Assembly (NCBI GenBank): GCA_028282195.1
Contig: JANQII010000340.1
Coordinates: 1 to 32,334, forward strand
Length of the DNA: 32,334 bases
Direction of reading: 5' to 3'
From: Prolixibacteraceae bacterium
GTDB taxonomy: Bacteria > Bacteroidota > Bacteroidia > Bacteroidales > Prolixibacteraceae
This document shows positions 1 through 7,455 of this stretch, one piece after another (position 1 is the first letter of the stretch; each line of letters begins with the position of its first letter). Made by a program: the position numbers and the translations under genes. The notes below the pieces were generated by a model. The model saw only the letters and a program-made list of their open reading frames with translations, ran no database searches and had not been told where the DNA came from.

Positions 1-18
1 TGGGTTTGATTTGTACAG

Positions 19-47
19 GGGTGTCATCTTTTGGAAAGATGACACCC
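19..47. terminator. Strong perfect hairpin, probable terminator of a gene outside the window
   Basis: A 13-bp perfect stem (19-31 with 35-47) closes a 3-base loop; its arms begin GGGTGTC and end GACACCC. No clear T-run follows on either strand, so the terminator reading rests on stem strength and on its place in a non-coding stretch at the window edge. It may belong to a gene to the left that is not visible here. Confidence 0.5.
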
Positions 48-62
48 ATTGTTTACAAAAAT

Positions 63-195
63 ACAGAAAGTCAAAATAAAAAATAAGGAACAAAAAATGT
101 AAAAGTACCGGCCAGGAACTTTCTGATTAGCTATTTCTTATTAGATATTTTACATTTCCCTGTATGAAAATCAAGGCACAGCCGTTTAAACATCA
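63..195. repeat. Dispersed intergenic repeat, copy A (133 bp, uninterrupted)
   Basis: Positions 63-195 match 12324-12604 almost base for base once two insertions in the second copy are removed; the lengths agree exactly (133 + 108 + 40 = 281). The repeat has internal inverted pairs: CAGAAAGT at 64-71 with ACTTTCTG at 118-125, and AAATGTAAAA with TTTTACATTT, so it can fold into a long hairpin. It has no convincing coding content; a 67-codon open frame starting at 164 only reads through repeat sequence. It could be a non-autonomous mobile element or a structured RNA. Confidence 0.8.
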
Positions 196-217
196 CCACC
201 ACCAAAGGAAGTGGTTT

Positions 218-394
218 CTAGTATCGTGTCACGCCTGTTCTGACAGCCTCCCGAGTACTCGGGATTCTTTTGATTTTTGGACTACGTTAAAAAATCTTTT
301 ATCCGGAAGCTGCCGGACTATGCGCAAATCTTTTGCCTTGCCAAAAACCAAAATAACTTCAACTTAACCGTCATTTCAGACATGACACGACTAG
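218..394. mobile_element. MITE-like imperfect palindrome, 177 bp
   Basis: The ends are inverted copies of each other: CTAGTATCGTGTCA at 218-231 and TGACACGACTAG at 383-394, with similarity continuing about 30 bp inward. Further in, a 13-base arm near 269-281 pairs with 340-352 with one mismatch, and there are two small palindromes (around CCCGAGTACTCGGG and TCCGG..CCGGA). The whole segment is therefore one long imperfect inverted repeat without a transposase gene, as in miniature inverted-repeat elements. No clear target-site duplication was found. Confidence 0.5.
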
Positions 395-417
395 ATTATA
401 ATAAAATCATGTACGTT

Positions 418-1629
418 TCATTCTTTACCTTCTAAATAGTCAGACAAATAGTTAAATTTTTCAGTGAGTTTCCCTTTATTCGTGATACTAGCCCTTCCAA
501 TAATATCATCCGGGTCGTCTCCTAAAAGATGAGGGATTACCTTTTCAGACAAGTTCTTTCCAAAATCAATGGAAGCATCTTTGGGTAACTCACACGGCAA
601 ATTATCAATGGCCATTACAGTAATATTTTCTTTTGAAGAAAAAGCTTCTTCCAACTCTCCGGTATCAGGATTATAATCATAAAATGGATTATCTATTGTA
701 CTTGCACGTTTGGTTGAAGGAATTGAACCTTCTATATCACAAGTTACATCAGCAATAACATCAATCTTAAAATCAAGGCCCCTCATTTCCTCAGCAGTAA
801 ATAATACCGGAGCTTTTGGATCCCAAAAGGCCGCAGCAACCAATAAATCAGTATGCGGTAAAAATCGACTGAAATTCCCTTTGTATTTTTGTGGGTATTG
901 AAAGAAATGGTGCAAATCAAACAATTTCCCTTCCTTATGCTGGTTATAATCCCCAGGGTTCAATTGGACATAAACCGGCTGAGAAAAGTCATCCGTAAGC
1001 AAATAATCTTCTACCGAAACTTTTTGAACCCCCGTAGCATCCAGCAATTCCATTGCACCATTGGCAACGCGCCCTCCTCCGGTAACAACAATTTTAACTG
1101 GAGGCAAATCAACAGACCTGGCCTGCTGTTTCATTTCAACCAAATCATCACAAAGGTGTGCTGGTTTCAAATCAAAAAGTTGATGACGTTTGCCATAAGT
1201 CAACCAACCATTGTACGCACCAACCAGACCTGCAAAACGTCCAAAACCAATAATGCGCAAGCCATCTTTTCCGGTTAATACTTCATAGTCAACCAAATGA
1301 ATATTCTTTTTGACAACTTCCTGTAATAGTTTTCGATTGTAAAATTGCTTTTTTATGGTATGAGAAAAGAAAAAGTAAGTTTTATCGGGAATCAAATCCT
1401 GTTTTGGAACTTCCTTTACTCCCATTAATACATCGCAATCAGCCATATCTTCAGTTACCGGAATTCCCACTTCAAAGTACTCATTGTCTTTATAACAACG
1501 AATATTACTAGTTTGAACAACAATTTCCAGTTCCGGATATTTATCCATTAATTCTTTGCACTGCTTAGGCGAAAATGGCACACGCTTATCAGGGGGCTGC
1601 TTCCCTTCCCTTAAAATTCCAATCTTCAT
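418..1629 (-). CDS. Stand-alone lysine-ketoglutarate reductase-like protein (saccharopine-forming, LYS1/AlaDH fold)
   Basis: The 403-residue protein resembles the N-terminal reductase half of eukaryotic alpha-aminoadipic semialdehyde synthase, which joins lysine and 2-oxoglutarate to give saccharopine. Family-like stretches are GILREGK and RVPFSP at the N-terminus, GVKEVP, FFSHTIK, the YEVLTG / GFGRFAG region, a Rossmann segment VVTGGGRV, and a C-terminal IDNLPCELP block. The start at 1629 was chosen because homologues begin at MKIGILRE; an upstream in-frame ATG would add 14 unlike residues. It is the last gene of the catabolic cluster, 147 bp after the ALDH7 gene. The partner half that cleaves saccharopine is missing here and must be encoded elsewhere if the pathway works. 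A related saccharopine or alanine dehydrogenase activity is the alternative. Confidence 0.8.
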   Translation of the reverse strand: MKIGILREGKQPPDKRVPFSPKQCKELMDKYPELEIVVQTSNIRCYKDNEYFEVGIPVTEDMADCDVLMGVKEVPKQDLIPDKTYFFFSHTIKKQFYNRKLLQEVVKKNIHLVDYEVLTGKDGLRIIGFGRFAGLVGAYNGWLTYGKRHQLFDLKPAHLCDDLVEMKQQARSVDLPPVKIVVTGGGRVANGAMELLDATGVQKVSVEDYLLTDDFSQPVYVQLNPGDYNQHKEGKLFDLHHFFQYPQKYKGNFSRFLPHTDLLVAAAFWDPKAPVLFTAEEMRGLDFKIDVIADVTCDIEGSIPSTKRASTIDNPFYDYNPDTGELEEAFSSKENITVMAIDNLPCELPKDASIDFGKNLSEKVIPHLLGDDPDDIIGRASITNKGKLTEKFNYLSDYLEGKE

Positions 1630-1704
1630 ATTAAGATGTATTGATTTTAATATTACCTGCATCAAAACCACAGGGTTTCCTTTATAATTTTTTATTTCAT
1701 TTTT

Positions 1705-1772
1705 GCTGGAAGCTGGAAGCCAGAAGAAAATATCCTAAAAAAACTTCCAGCTTCTGACTTCAGACTTCCAGC
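1705..1772. repeat. Two opposed heptanucleotide repeat arrays forming a hairpin
   Basis: The left arm (1705-1726) is three degenerate 7-mers of the type GCTGGAA on the plus strand; the right arm (1744-1772) is about four 7-mers of the same type on the minus strand (AGCTGGA, AGTCTGA, AGTCAGA, AGCTGGA). The arms are inverted and can pair across a short A-rich spacer. The element fills most of the gap between the ALDH7 and LKR-like genes and directly follows the ALDH7 stop codon, so it may act as a terminator, a message stabiliser, or be a neutral repeat. Confidence 0.6.
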
Positions 1773-1776
1773 TTTT

Positions 1777-3318
1777 TTATATATCAAACTTAATACCTTG
1801 CGCCAATGGCAACTCAGTACTGTAATTAACCGTGTTTGTTTGTCTGCGCATGTATGCTTTCCAGGCATCAGAGCCAGACTCGCGACCTCCGCCTGTATCT
1901 TTCTCACCACCAAATGCACCACCAATCTCAGCACCCGATGTTCCAATATTTACATTGGCAATTCCACAATCGGAACCAGCATGTGACAAGAAACGTTCTG
2001 ACTCCAAAATATTTGTTGTAAAGATTGCAGATGACAACCCTTGTGGCACACCGTTATGGATTTCTATTGCTTCATCAAGATCAGCATATTTTATCAAATA
2101 AAGAAGTGGAGCAAAAGTTTCATCCTGAACAATTTCATAATGATTTTCAACCTCTGCAATACATGGCACTACATAACAACCTGATTCATACCCTTCACCC
2201 TCAAGCACCGTTCCGCCATAAAGGATTTTTCCACCTTCAGCTTTTACTTTCTCTATAGACTCAAGGAATGTATCTCTCGACCAGGTATCAATAAGTGGCC
2301 CAACCAAGGTATTTTCATCAAGTGGATGGCCGATATTAATATTTTTATAAACTGAAATCAGCTTATCCCTGAACTGATCAAAGATTGATTCATGAAGGAT
2401 GATTCTCCGGGTTGAGGTACAGCGCTGACCACAAGTTCCCACAGCACCAAAAGTCACTGCCCTCAAAGCCATCTCCAAATCAGCATTTTCAGTAACAATA
2501 ATTGCATTGTTTCCTCCCAACTCAAGAATTGAACGGCCTAAGCGTTCACCTACCAAACGGCCAACTTTTTTCCCAATTTTGGTTGAACCGGTAAACGAAA
2601 CCAATGGAATATTTTTGTCGCTGAACATATCGTCCCCCAAATATTTTGAGCTGGCAGCAACCAAACTCAATACGCCTTCAGGTACATTATTTCTTTTTAA
2701 TACATTCTGAACCACTTTATGGACTGCAACCGCACACAGGAAAACTTTAGAAGAAGGTTTCCAAACAACCACATCGCCACAAATCATGGCAATCATAGCA
2801 TTCCATGCCCAAACAGCAACGGGAAAATTGAATGCAGAAACGACACCTACAATTCCGAGCGGATGATATTGATCGTACATACGGTGCTCAGGGCGCTCTG
2901 AATGCATGGTGAAACCATACAACTGGCGGGACTGTCCCACAGCAAAGTCACAGATATCAATCATTTCCTGAACTTCTCCAAGACCTTCCTGATAAATTTT
3001 ACCCATTTCGTAGGAAACCAACTTACCAAGTGGTTCTTTGTACTTACGTAACTCAAGTCCGATTTGGCGAACGATTTCCCCGCGTACCGGTGCCGGATTC
3101 TTCCTCCAAACTTTAAAAGCTTCCTGAGCCTGTTTAATTACTCTCGTATAGTCATCACGAGTTGCCTGTTTGATGCCTGCAATTTCTTTTCCATCAGCCG
3201 GTGAATAAGATTTTAACACATCACCCTCAGTGTCTGCCCAAACAGTTCCGGTACAACAACCTTCGTTTACTTCTTTAATTCCAAGTTTTTGTAGTACTTC
3301 TTTAATGTCAAATTTCAT
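1777..3318 (-). CDS. ALDH7-family dehydrogenase, probable L-aminoadipate-semialdehyde dehydrogenase
   Basis: A 513-residue full-length NAD(P)-dependent aldehyde dehydrogenase. The ALDH7 (antiquitin) pattern is clear: FNFPVAVW near 163-170, the cofactor loop SFTGST near 241-246, the general base Glu266 in ELGGNNAI, and the nucleophile Cys300 in GQRCTSTRR. Antiquitin oxidises alpha-aminoadipate semialdehyde (or its cyclic form P6C) to L-alpha-aminoadipate, the step expected after saccharopine in lysine breakdown, which fits the LKR-like gene next to it. A 217-bp gap with a small hairpin separates it from the thiolase gene upstream, so it may have its own promoter. Other ALDH7 substrates such as betaine aldehyde cannot be excluded from sequence. 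Confidence 0.88.
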   Translation of the reverse strand: MKFDIKEVLQKLGIKEVNEGCCTGTVWADTEGDVLKSYSPADGKEIAGIKQATRDDYTRVIKQAQEAFKVWRKNPAPVRGEIVRQIGLELRKYKEPLGKLVSYEMGKIYQEGLGEVQEMIDICDFAVGQSRQLYGFTMHSERPEHRMYDQYHPLGIVGVVSAFNFPVAVWAWNAMIAMICGDVVVWKPSSKVFLCAVAVHKVVQNVLKRNNVPEGVLSLVAASSKYLGDDMFSDKNIPLVSFTGSTKIGKKVGRLVGERLGRSILELGGNNAIIVTENADLEMALRAVTFGAVGTCGQRCTSTRRIILHESIFDQFRDKLISVYKNINIGHPLDENTLVGPLIDTWSRDTFLESIEKVKAEGGKILYGGTVLEGEGYESGCYVVPCIAEVENHYEIVQDETFAPLLYLIKYADLDEAIEIHNGVPQGLSSAIFTTNILESERFLSHAGSDCGIANVNIGTSGAEIGGAFGGEKDTGGGRESGSDAWKAYMRRQTNTVNYSTELPLAQGIKFDI

Positions 3319-3410
3319 ATTTCAAGTTATTTTGAAGTTTTTTTAATGTTAATCTATCGTTCCTTAATTTTATACTTTGATTTATTTAATGAACCCGAAA
3401 ACAATAGGGA

Positions 3411-3425
3411 ACGGTTGAAAACCGT
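3411..3425 (-). terminator. Small hairpin between thiolase and ALDH7 genes
   Basis: ACGGTT (3411-3416) pairs with AACCGT (3420-3425). On the minus strand a TTCCCTATTGTTTTC stretch follows. The stem is only 6 bp, so this is at best a weak terminator that could lower transcription into the last two genes of the cluster. Little else is recognisable in the 217-bp gap 3319-3535. Confidence 0.25.
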
Positions 3426-3535
3426 GGGAAACAATTGTCTGCAACAGTCTTCTATTATATCCCATTGTTTTTACCTTCCTGTTTGATTCCAATGGTTCAT
3501 TATCCTTATCTATAAATTTTCAAGTCTTGAATTCA

Positions 3536-4738
3536 TCAAACTCTTTCCAATACCATTGAAAGTCCTTGCCCAACACCGACACACATGGTGCACAAAGCAT
3601 ATTTTGAGTTGTTTTCCTGTAACTGATAATATGCAGTAGTTACCAAACGTGCGCCTGACATTCCCAAAGGATGACCTAATGCAATAGCACCTCCCAAAGG
3701 ATTGATTCTGGGATCATCATCTTTCAATCCCAGCTCACGGGTACATGCTAAGGATTGAGCTGCAAACGCTTCATTCAATTCAATAATATCCATTTGATCT
3801 AAGGTCATTCCTAATCGTGTTAATAGCTTATTTGTAGCAGGGACAGGACCTATTCCCATAATTCGAGGAGGTACACCAGCTGCCTGCATCCCAAGAATCT
3901 TTGCTTTAGGAGCCAGATTGTGTTTTATTACCGCCTCAGCAGATGCCACAATAACTGCTGCTGCTCCATCATTAATCCCTGAAGCATTTCCCGCGGTAAC
4001 CGTGCTTCCTTCACCAAAAACAGGTTTAAGGGTAGCCAGCTTTTCCAGGGAACTTAATCGTGGATGCCCGTCCTTATCAACAACCAGAGGATCACCCTTG
4101 CGTTGCGGTATTGATACAGGAATAATTTCTTTTGACAAAGCCCCGTTGCTTTGTGCTTCAGCAGCTTTTAGCTGACTGTTATGAGCAAATCTGTCCTGAT
4201 CTTCCCGATTGATATTTTGCTCTTTGGCCAGATTTTCAGCTGTACAAATCAGGGGATCTGTTCCATATCTTTTTTTGAATTCAGCATTTACAAAACGCCA
4301 TCCAATAGTGGTATCATACATTTCTGCATTGCGTGAAAAAGCCTGTGTTGCTTTTGCCATAACCATTGGAGCACGTGACATACTTTCAACACCACCGGCA
4401 ATAATTAAATCAGTTTCACCAGTTTTTATTGTGCGAGCTGCCAGGCCAATCGCTTCCATCCCAGATGAGCACAAACGATTAACGGTCATCCCCGGAACTG
4501 TTTCCGGATATCCGGCCAAAAGCAAAGCCATACGGGCTATATTTCGATTGTCTTCCCCTGCCTGATTTGCGCACCCCAGCATCACATCATCCACTGCTTC
4601 CAAATCCAGTTGTGGGTTTCGATCAACCAGGTTTTTCAATGGAATTGCAGCCAAATCATCTGTCCTGACTGAGGATAAGCCCCCTCCATATTTCCCTACC
4701 GGTGTACGGATAGCATCGCAAATAAAAACTTCTTTCAT
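3536..4738 (-). CDS. pcaF: PcaF/PaaJ-like 3-oxoadipyl-CoA thiolase
   Basis: A 400-residue thiolase that cleaves a 3-oxoacyl-CoA with CoA. It resembles beta-ketoadipyl-CoA thiolases over its full length rather than generic acetyl-CoA acetyltransferases: N-terminal VFICDAIRTPVG, GCANQAGEDNRN, MALLLAGYPE, DTTIGWRF, and MGIGPVPA. Catalytic residues are present: Cys90 in NRLCSSG, His356 in GHPLG, Cys386 in CVGVG. The expected products from 3-oxoadipyl-CoA are succinyl-CoA and acetyl-CoA. The start at 4738 gives the family N-terminus and lies one base after the aminotransferase stop; the ATG at 4762 would overlap that gene. No ring-cleavage or protocatechuate genes are nearby, so a non-aromatic source of 3-oxoadipate is suggested. 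Confidence 0.87.
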   Translation of the reverse strand: MKEVFICDAIRTPVGKYGGGLSSVRTDDLAAIPLKNLVDRNPQLDLEAVDDVMLGCANQAGEDNRNIARMALLLAGYPETVPGMTVNRLCSSGMEAIGLAARTIKTGETDLIIAGGVESMSRAPMVMAKATQAFSRNAEMYDTTIGWRFVNAEFKKRYGTDPLICTAENLAKEQNINREDQDRFAHNSQLKAAEAQSNGALSKEIIPVSIPQRKGDPLVVDKDGHPRLSSLEKLATLKPVFGEGSTVTAGNASGINDGAAAVIVASAEAVIKHNLAPKAKILGMQAAGVPPRIMGIGPVPATNKLLTRLGMTLDQMDIIELNEAFAAQSLACTRELGLKDDDPRINPLGGAIALGHPLGMSGARLVTTAYYQLQENNSKYALCTMCVGVGQGLSMVLERV

Positions 4739-4739
4739 A

Positions 4740-6074
4740 TTATAAGTTATTAAGTTTTTCAATCTTAGGTTTTAAAGCTACAAATGCACGCTGAATTCCT
4801 TCAGCAAGTTTATCAATCTCAGCTTGGGTCATTACTGTTGAAAGCATACAAGAAAAAGTATTAATCATTAAGGTATTTTCCTGATAATACATATAATCCA
4901 GCAACTCATTAATCAACATCTTTCCCTCTTGAGAAAGATATGCTTCCCGGTATGTAGTTGGTGGATCAGGGCGCAAATGCATTCGAAACATGGATCCCGC
5001 ACCGGTAACAGAAACAGGTACGTCTGCTATTTTGATTGCTTCACGTATTTGTTGTATTGCCTTATCAGCCAGAGCATTCAACCTGAGCACTGCTTTTTCA
5101 TCAAAATACTGCATGGCTGTATATCCTGCAGTCATCGTAATTGGATTTGCTGAAAACGTTCCTGAATGTGGAAGCAGAAGGTTTTTTTCATGTGGGTCGA
5201 AAACTTTCATAACTTCTGCACTACCAGCAACTGCCCCAACAGGAAATCCACCACCAATTATTTTCCCCAATGAAGTCAGGTCCGGTTTTACCCGATAGTT
5301 TTCCTGAGCACCTCCATGGTTTACCCTAAACGTTACCACCTCATCAAAAACCAGTAGTGCCCCATTTTTTCGTGTCCAGTTGTGAAGAGCTTCTACAAAC
5401 TCCTGGTTTCCGCGCATCAAGCCAACACGATGCGGAACCGGATCGACAATTACACATGCAATCTGCTCGTTTTGTTTATCAAGAATAGCTAGTGTTCGCT
5501 CAATGTCATTGTAAGGATAGATTATAACATCTTTCGAAACTGAAAGTGGTGTTCCATGCGCCAAAGGAACGCTACTCGGATTATCAACATCACCCCAATT
5601 GGATGGGTTGGCTGTTTGGCTAACCTCAGCAAAATCATAGGTGCCATGATAAGAACCTTCGGCTTTGGCAATTTTTGCCCTTCCTGTATAAGCCCGGGAA
5701 GCTTTAATCATAGCCATTACGGCTTCAGTTCCAGAGTTTACAAACCGAATCCGTTCAAAACTTTCTACCCGATCAATTAAATGTGACGCAAAGGCTACTT
5801 CAATTTCCGAAGCCAAAGTATAAGCAGTACCTTTTTTTAACTGCTCAATTACAGCATCTACTATTGGAGGGAAAGAATGGCCATGAATAAGTGCAGCCAT
5901 ATTATTGGCAAAATCGGTTCGAACTGTGCCTTCAATATCAGTTATAAAACAACCTGATGCTGCATTGGCATAATCAGGATAAGGTTTCCGGAAAACAGTA
6001 TTTCTGCTAACACCACCTACAATGACCTGACGAGCCTTTTTGTATATTTTTTCACTGTTCTTTTTGTTCGGCAT
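4740..6074 (-). CDS. Class III PLP aminotransferase of the beta-amino-acid / glutamate-1-semialdehyde type
   Basis: The 444-residue protein has the class III fold: SGTEA near 114-118 and YHG near 142-144 around the cofactor phosphate and ring, FDEV with Asp244, and the PLP lysine Lys271 in SLGKIIGGG. Overall it resembles glutamate-1-semialdehyde aminomutase, but the N-terminus reads GGVSRNTVFRKPYP rather than the aminomutase-type GGVNSPVRAF, closer to beta-amino-acid aminotransferases such as those acting on beta-phenylalanine. It lies between PcaJ-like and PcaF-like genes with gaps of 18 and 1 bp, so its product is probably a beta-keto acid. I infer that it converts beta-aminoadipate to 3-oxoadipate. 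It is unlikely to be the heme-pathway HemL because of this context. Confidence 0.75.
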   Translation of the reverse strand: MPNKKNSEKIYKKARQVIVGGVSRNTVFRKPYPDYANAASGCFITDIEGTVRTDFANNMAALIHGHSFPPIVDAVIEQLKKGTAYTLASEIEVAFASHLIDRVESFERIRFVNSGTEAVMAMIKASRAYTGRAKIAKAEGSYHGTYDFAEVSQTANPSNWGDVDNPSSVPLAHGTPLSVSKDVIIYPYNDIERTLAILDKQNEQIACVIVDPVPHRVGLMRGNQEFVEALHNWTRKNGALLVFDEVVTFRVNHGGAQENYRVKPDLTSLGKIIGGGFPVGAVAGSAEVMKVFDPHEKNLLLPHSGTFSANPITMTAGYTAMQYFDEKAVLRLNALADKAIQQIREAIKIADVPVSVTGAGSMFRMHLRPDPPTTYREAYLSQEGKMLINELLDYMYYQENTLMINTFSCMLSTVMTQAEIDKLAEGIQRAFVALKPKIEKLNNL

Positions 6075-6092
6075 AAATGACGTATTACTAAT

Positions 6093-6749
6093 TTACGGCA
6101 AATTCAATTTAGCATCGGTATTTTGTTGCAGATAATCAAAACTAACACCAGGTGCAAGCTCTCTCACCCTAAGCTGTTTGTCCTTTACATCAAGTATCGC
6201 AAGGTTAGTGTATATCCGACTTACTACATTTTTACCGGTAAGTGGATATGTGCAGTTTTCTACAACTTTTGACGCCCCGGTTTTTGTATTGTGTTTCGTA
6301 ATTACATAAATGGTTTTCACTCCAGCCACCAGGTCCATCGCTCCTCCTACAGCAGGGATATCGTCAGGGTTTCCGGTTGACCAGTTAGCAAGGTCTCCTT
6401 CTTCTGAAACCTGGTAAGCTCCTAAAACGCAAATATCGATATGGCCTCCGCGAATCATCGCAAAACTATCAGCATGATGAAAGTAAGTAGCACCGGGAAT
6501 GGTGGTCACATATTTCTTTCCGGCATTAACGAGCTCGGGATCTTCAAAGCCACTCTCAGCAACTTTGCCCATACCCAGCAAACCATTTTCAGTATGATAA
6601 ATCACCTCACGGGCTTCAGGAATAAAGTCGGCTACCATTTCAGGAATACCAATACCTAAATTCACATAAGCTCCATCGTGAATGTCCATGGCAACTTTTT
6701 GTGCCATTTCCGGCACGCCCCAACCAATTGTTTTAGTATTTGATTCCAT
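6093..6749 (-). CDS. pcaJ: 3-oxoacid CoA-transferase subunit B, PcaJ-like
   Basis: This 218-residue protein is the beta subunit of a family I CoA-transferase. It carries the SENG-type motif as HTENGLLGMG, holding the catalytic glutamate that forms the acyl-CoA intermediate, plus AYVNLGIG near the N-terminus, YFHHADSFAMIRGGH, and AVGGAMDL. The match to PcaJ (succinyl-CoA:3-oxoadipate CoA-transferase) continues to the C-terminus. The start at 6749 (MESNTK) overlaps the subunit A gene by 17 bases; an ATG at 6770 is possible but adds a non-family extension. With subunit A it would activate 3-oxoadipate using succinyl-CoA. The related acetoacetate enzyme (ScoB/AtoA) is the alternative. Confidence 0.86.
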   Translation of the reverse strand: MESNTKTIGWGVPEMAQKVAMDIHDGAYVNLGIGIPEMVADFIPEAREVIYHTENGLLGMGKVAESGFEDPELVNAGKKYVTTIPGATYFHHADSFAMIRGGHIDICVLGAYQVSEEGDLANWSTGNPDDIPAVGGAMDLVAGVKTIYVITKHNTKTGASKVVENCTYPLTGKNVVSRIYTNLAILDVKDKQLRVRELAPGVSFDYLQQNTDAKLNLP

Positions 6750-7455
6750 GGTATTTACTATTTTCAGCAACTAATTTTGATTCGTCAGCCGGATTTACAA
6801 TCTCTACAACCCGATTAACGAAAATGCCCGGCGTTACAACATGCTCCGGATTAATCTCTCCAACTAGTACAACTTTCTTCACCTGAACAATTGTTGTTTT
6901 GGCTGCCATGCACATTACAGGGCCAAAGTTTCTTGCCGTTTTGTTATAAATTAAGTTTCCATATTTATCAGCAGCATAAGATTTCACCAGCGCAAAATCG
7001 GCCTGTATCGCTTCTTCCAGAACATATTTCTGGCCGTTAAAAACCCGTTCTTCTTTGCCATCTTCCAATGGTGTATTTACAGAAGTTGGTGTATAAAAGG
7101 CTGGAATTCCTGCTCCGGCTGCCCGGATTCGTTCGGCTAAAGTTCCCTGAGGAACAAGCTCCAGTTCGATTTCACCTTTTCGATATAATTCAGGAAAAAC
7201 AACAGAAATTGCAGTACGGGGAAAGGAGCATATAATCTTCTTCACCTGCCTGTTTTCGATAAGAGCGGCTAATCCAACATGACCACTCCCAGCATTATTG
7301 CTTACAATGGTCAAGTCTTTTGCGCCTTGATCAACAAGAGCATGGATTAGCTCCACCGGACTTCCGGCTTCACCAAAACCACTGATCATTACAGTTGCTC
7401 CATCAAAAACATCGGCAACCGATTCAGCTGCTGATTGTACAATTTTGTTGATCAT
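6733..7455 (-). CDS. pcaI: 3-oxoacid CoA-transferase subunit A, PcaI-like
   Basis: A 240-residue alpha subunit of the family I CoA-transferase. Family signatures are the glycine-rich GFGEAGSPVELI near 27-38, LTIVSNNAG, CSFPRT, VPQGTLAERIRAAGAGIPAFYTPT (oxyanion and CoA-binding part), and ARNFGPVMCMAAKTTI, close to PcaI in wording and length. Its ATG overlaps the stop of the KamA-like gene by four bases (ATGA), which implies coupled translation of the aminomutase and the transferase. It forms a heteromer with the next gene product. Acetoacetate transferase (ScoA/AtoD) is the main alternative specificity. Confidence 0.86.
   Translation of the reverse strand: MINKIVQSAAESVADVFDGATVMISGFGEAGSPVELIHALVDQGAKDLTIVSNNAGSGHVGLAALIENRQVKKIICSFPRTAISVVFPELYRKGEIELELVPQGTLAERIRAAGAGIPAFYTPTSVNTPLEDGKEERVFNGQKYVLEEAIQADFALVKSYAADKYGNLIYNKTARNFGPVMCMAAKTTIVQVKKVVLVGEINPEHVVTPGIFVNRVVEIVNPADESKLVAENSKYHGIKY

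Noticed and set aside
164-367. 67-codon open frame on the plus strand
   Set aside because: It reads from the dispersed repeat straight into the palindromic element and has no protein-like pattern.
889-1278. 129-codon plus-strand frame inside the LKR-like gene
   Set aside because: It is antisense to a well-supported gene and shows no family features.
1692-1946. 84-codon minus-strand frame overlapping the ALDH7 gene end
   Set aside because: It is a frame shadow of the ALDH7 gene plus the heptad repeat.
3536-7455. Aromatic (protocatechuate/catechol) beta-ketoadipate operon
   Set aside because: pcaIJF-like genes are present, but there is no ring-cleavage dioxygenase, cycloisomerase, lactonase or enol-lactone hydrolase; amino acid enzymes surround them.
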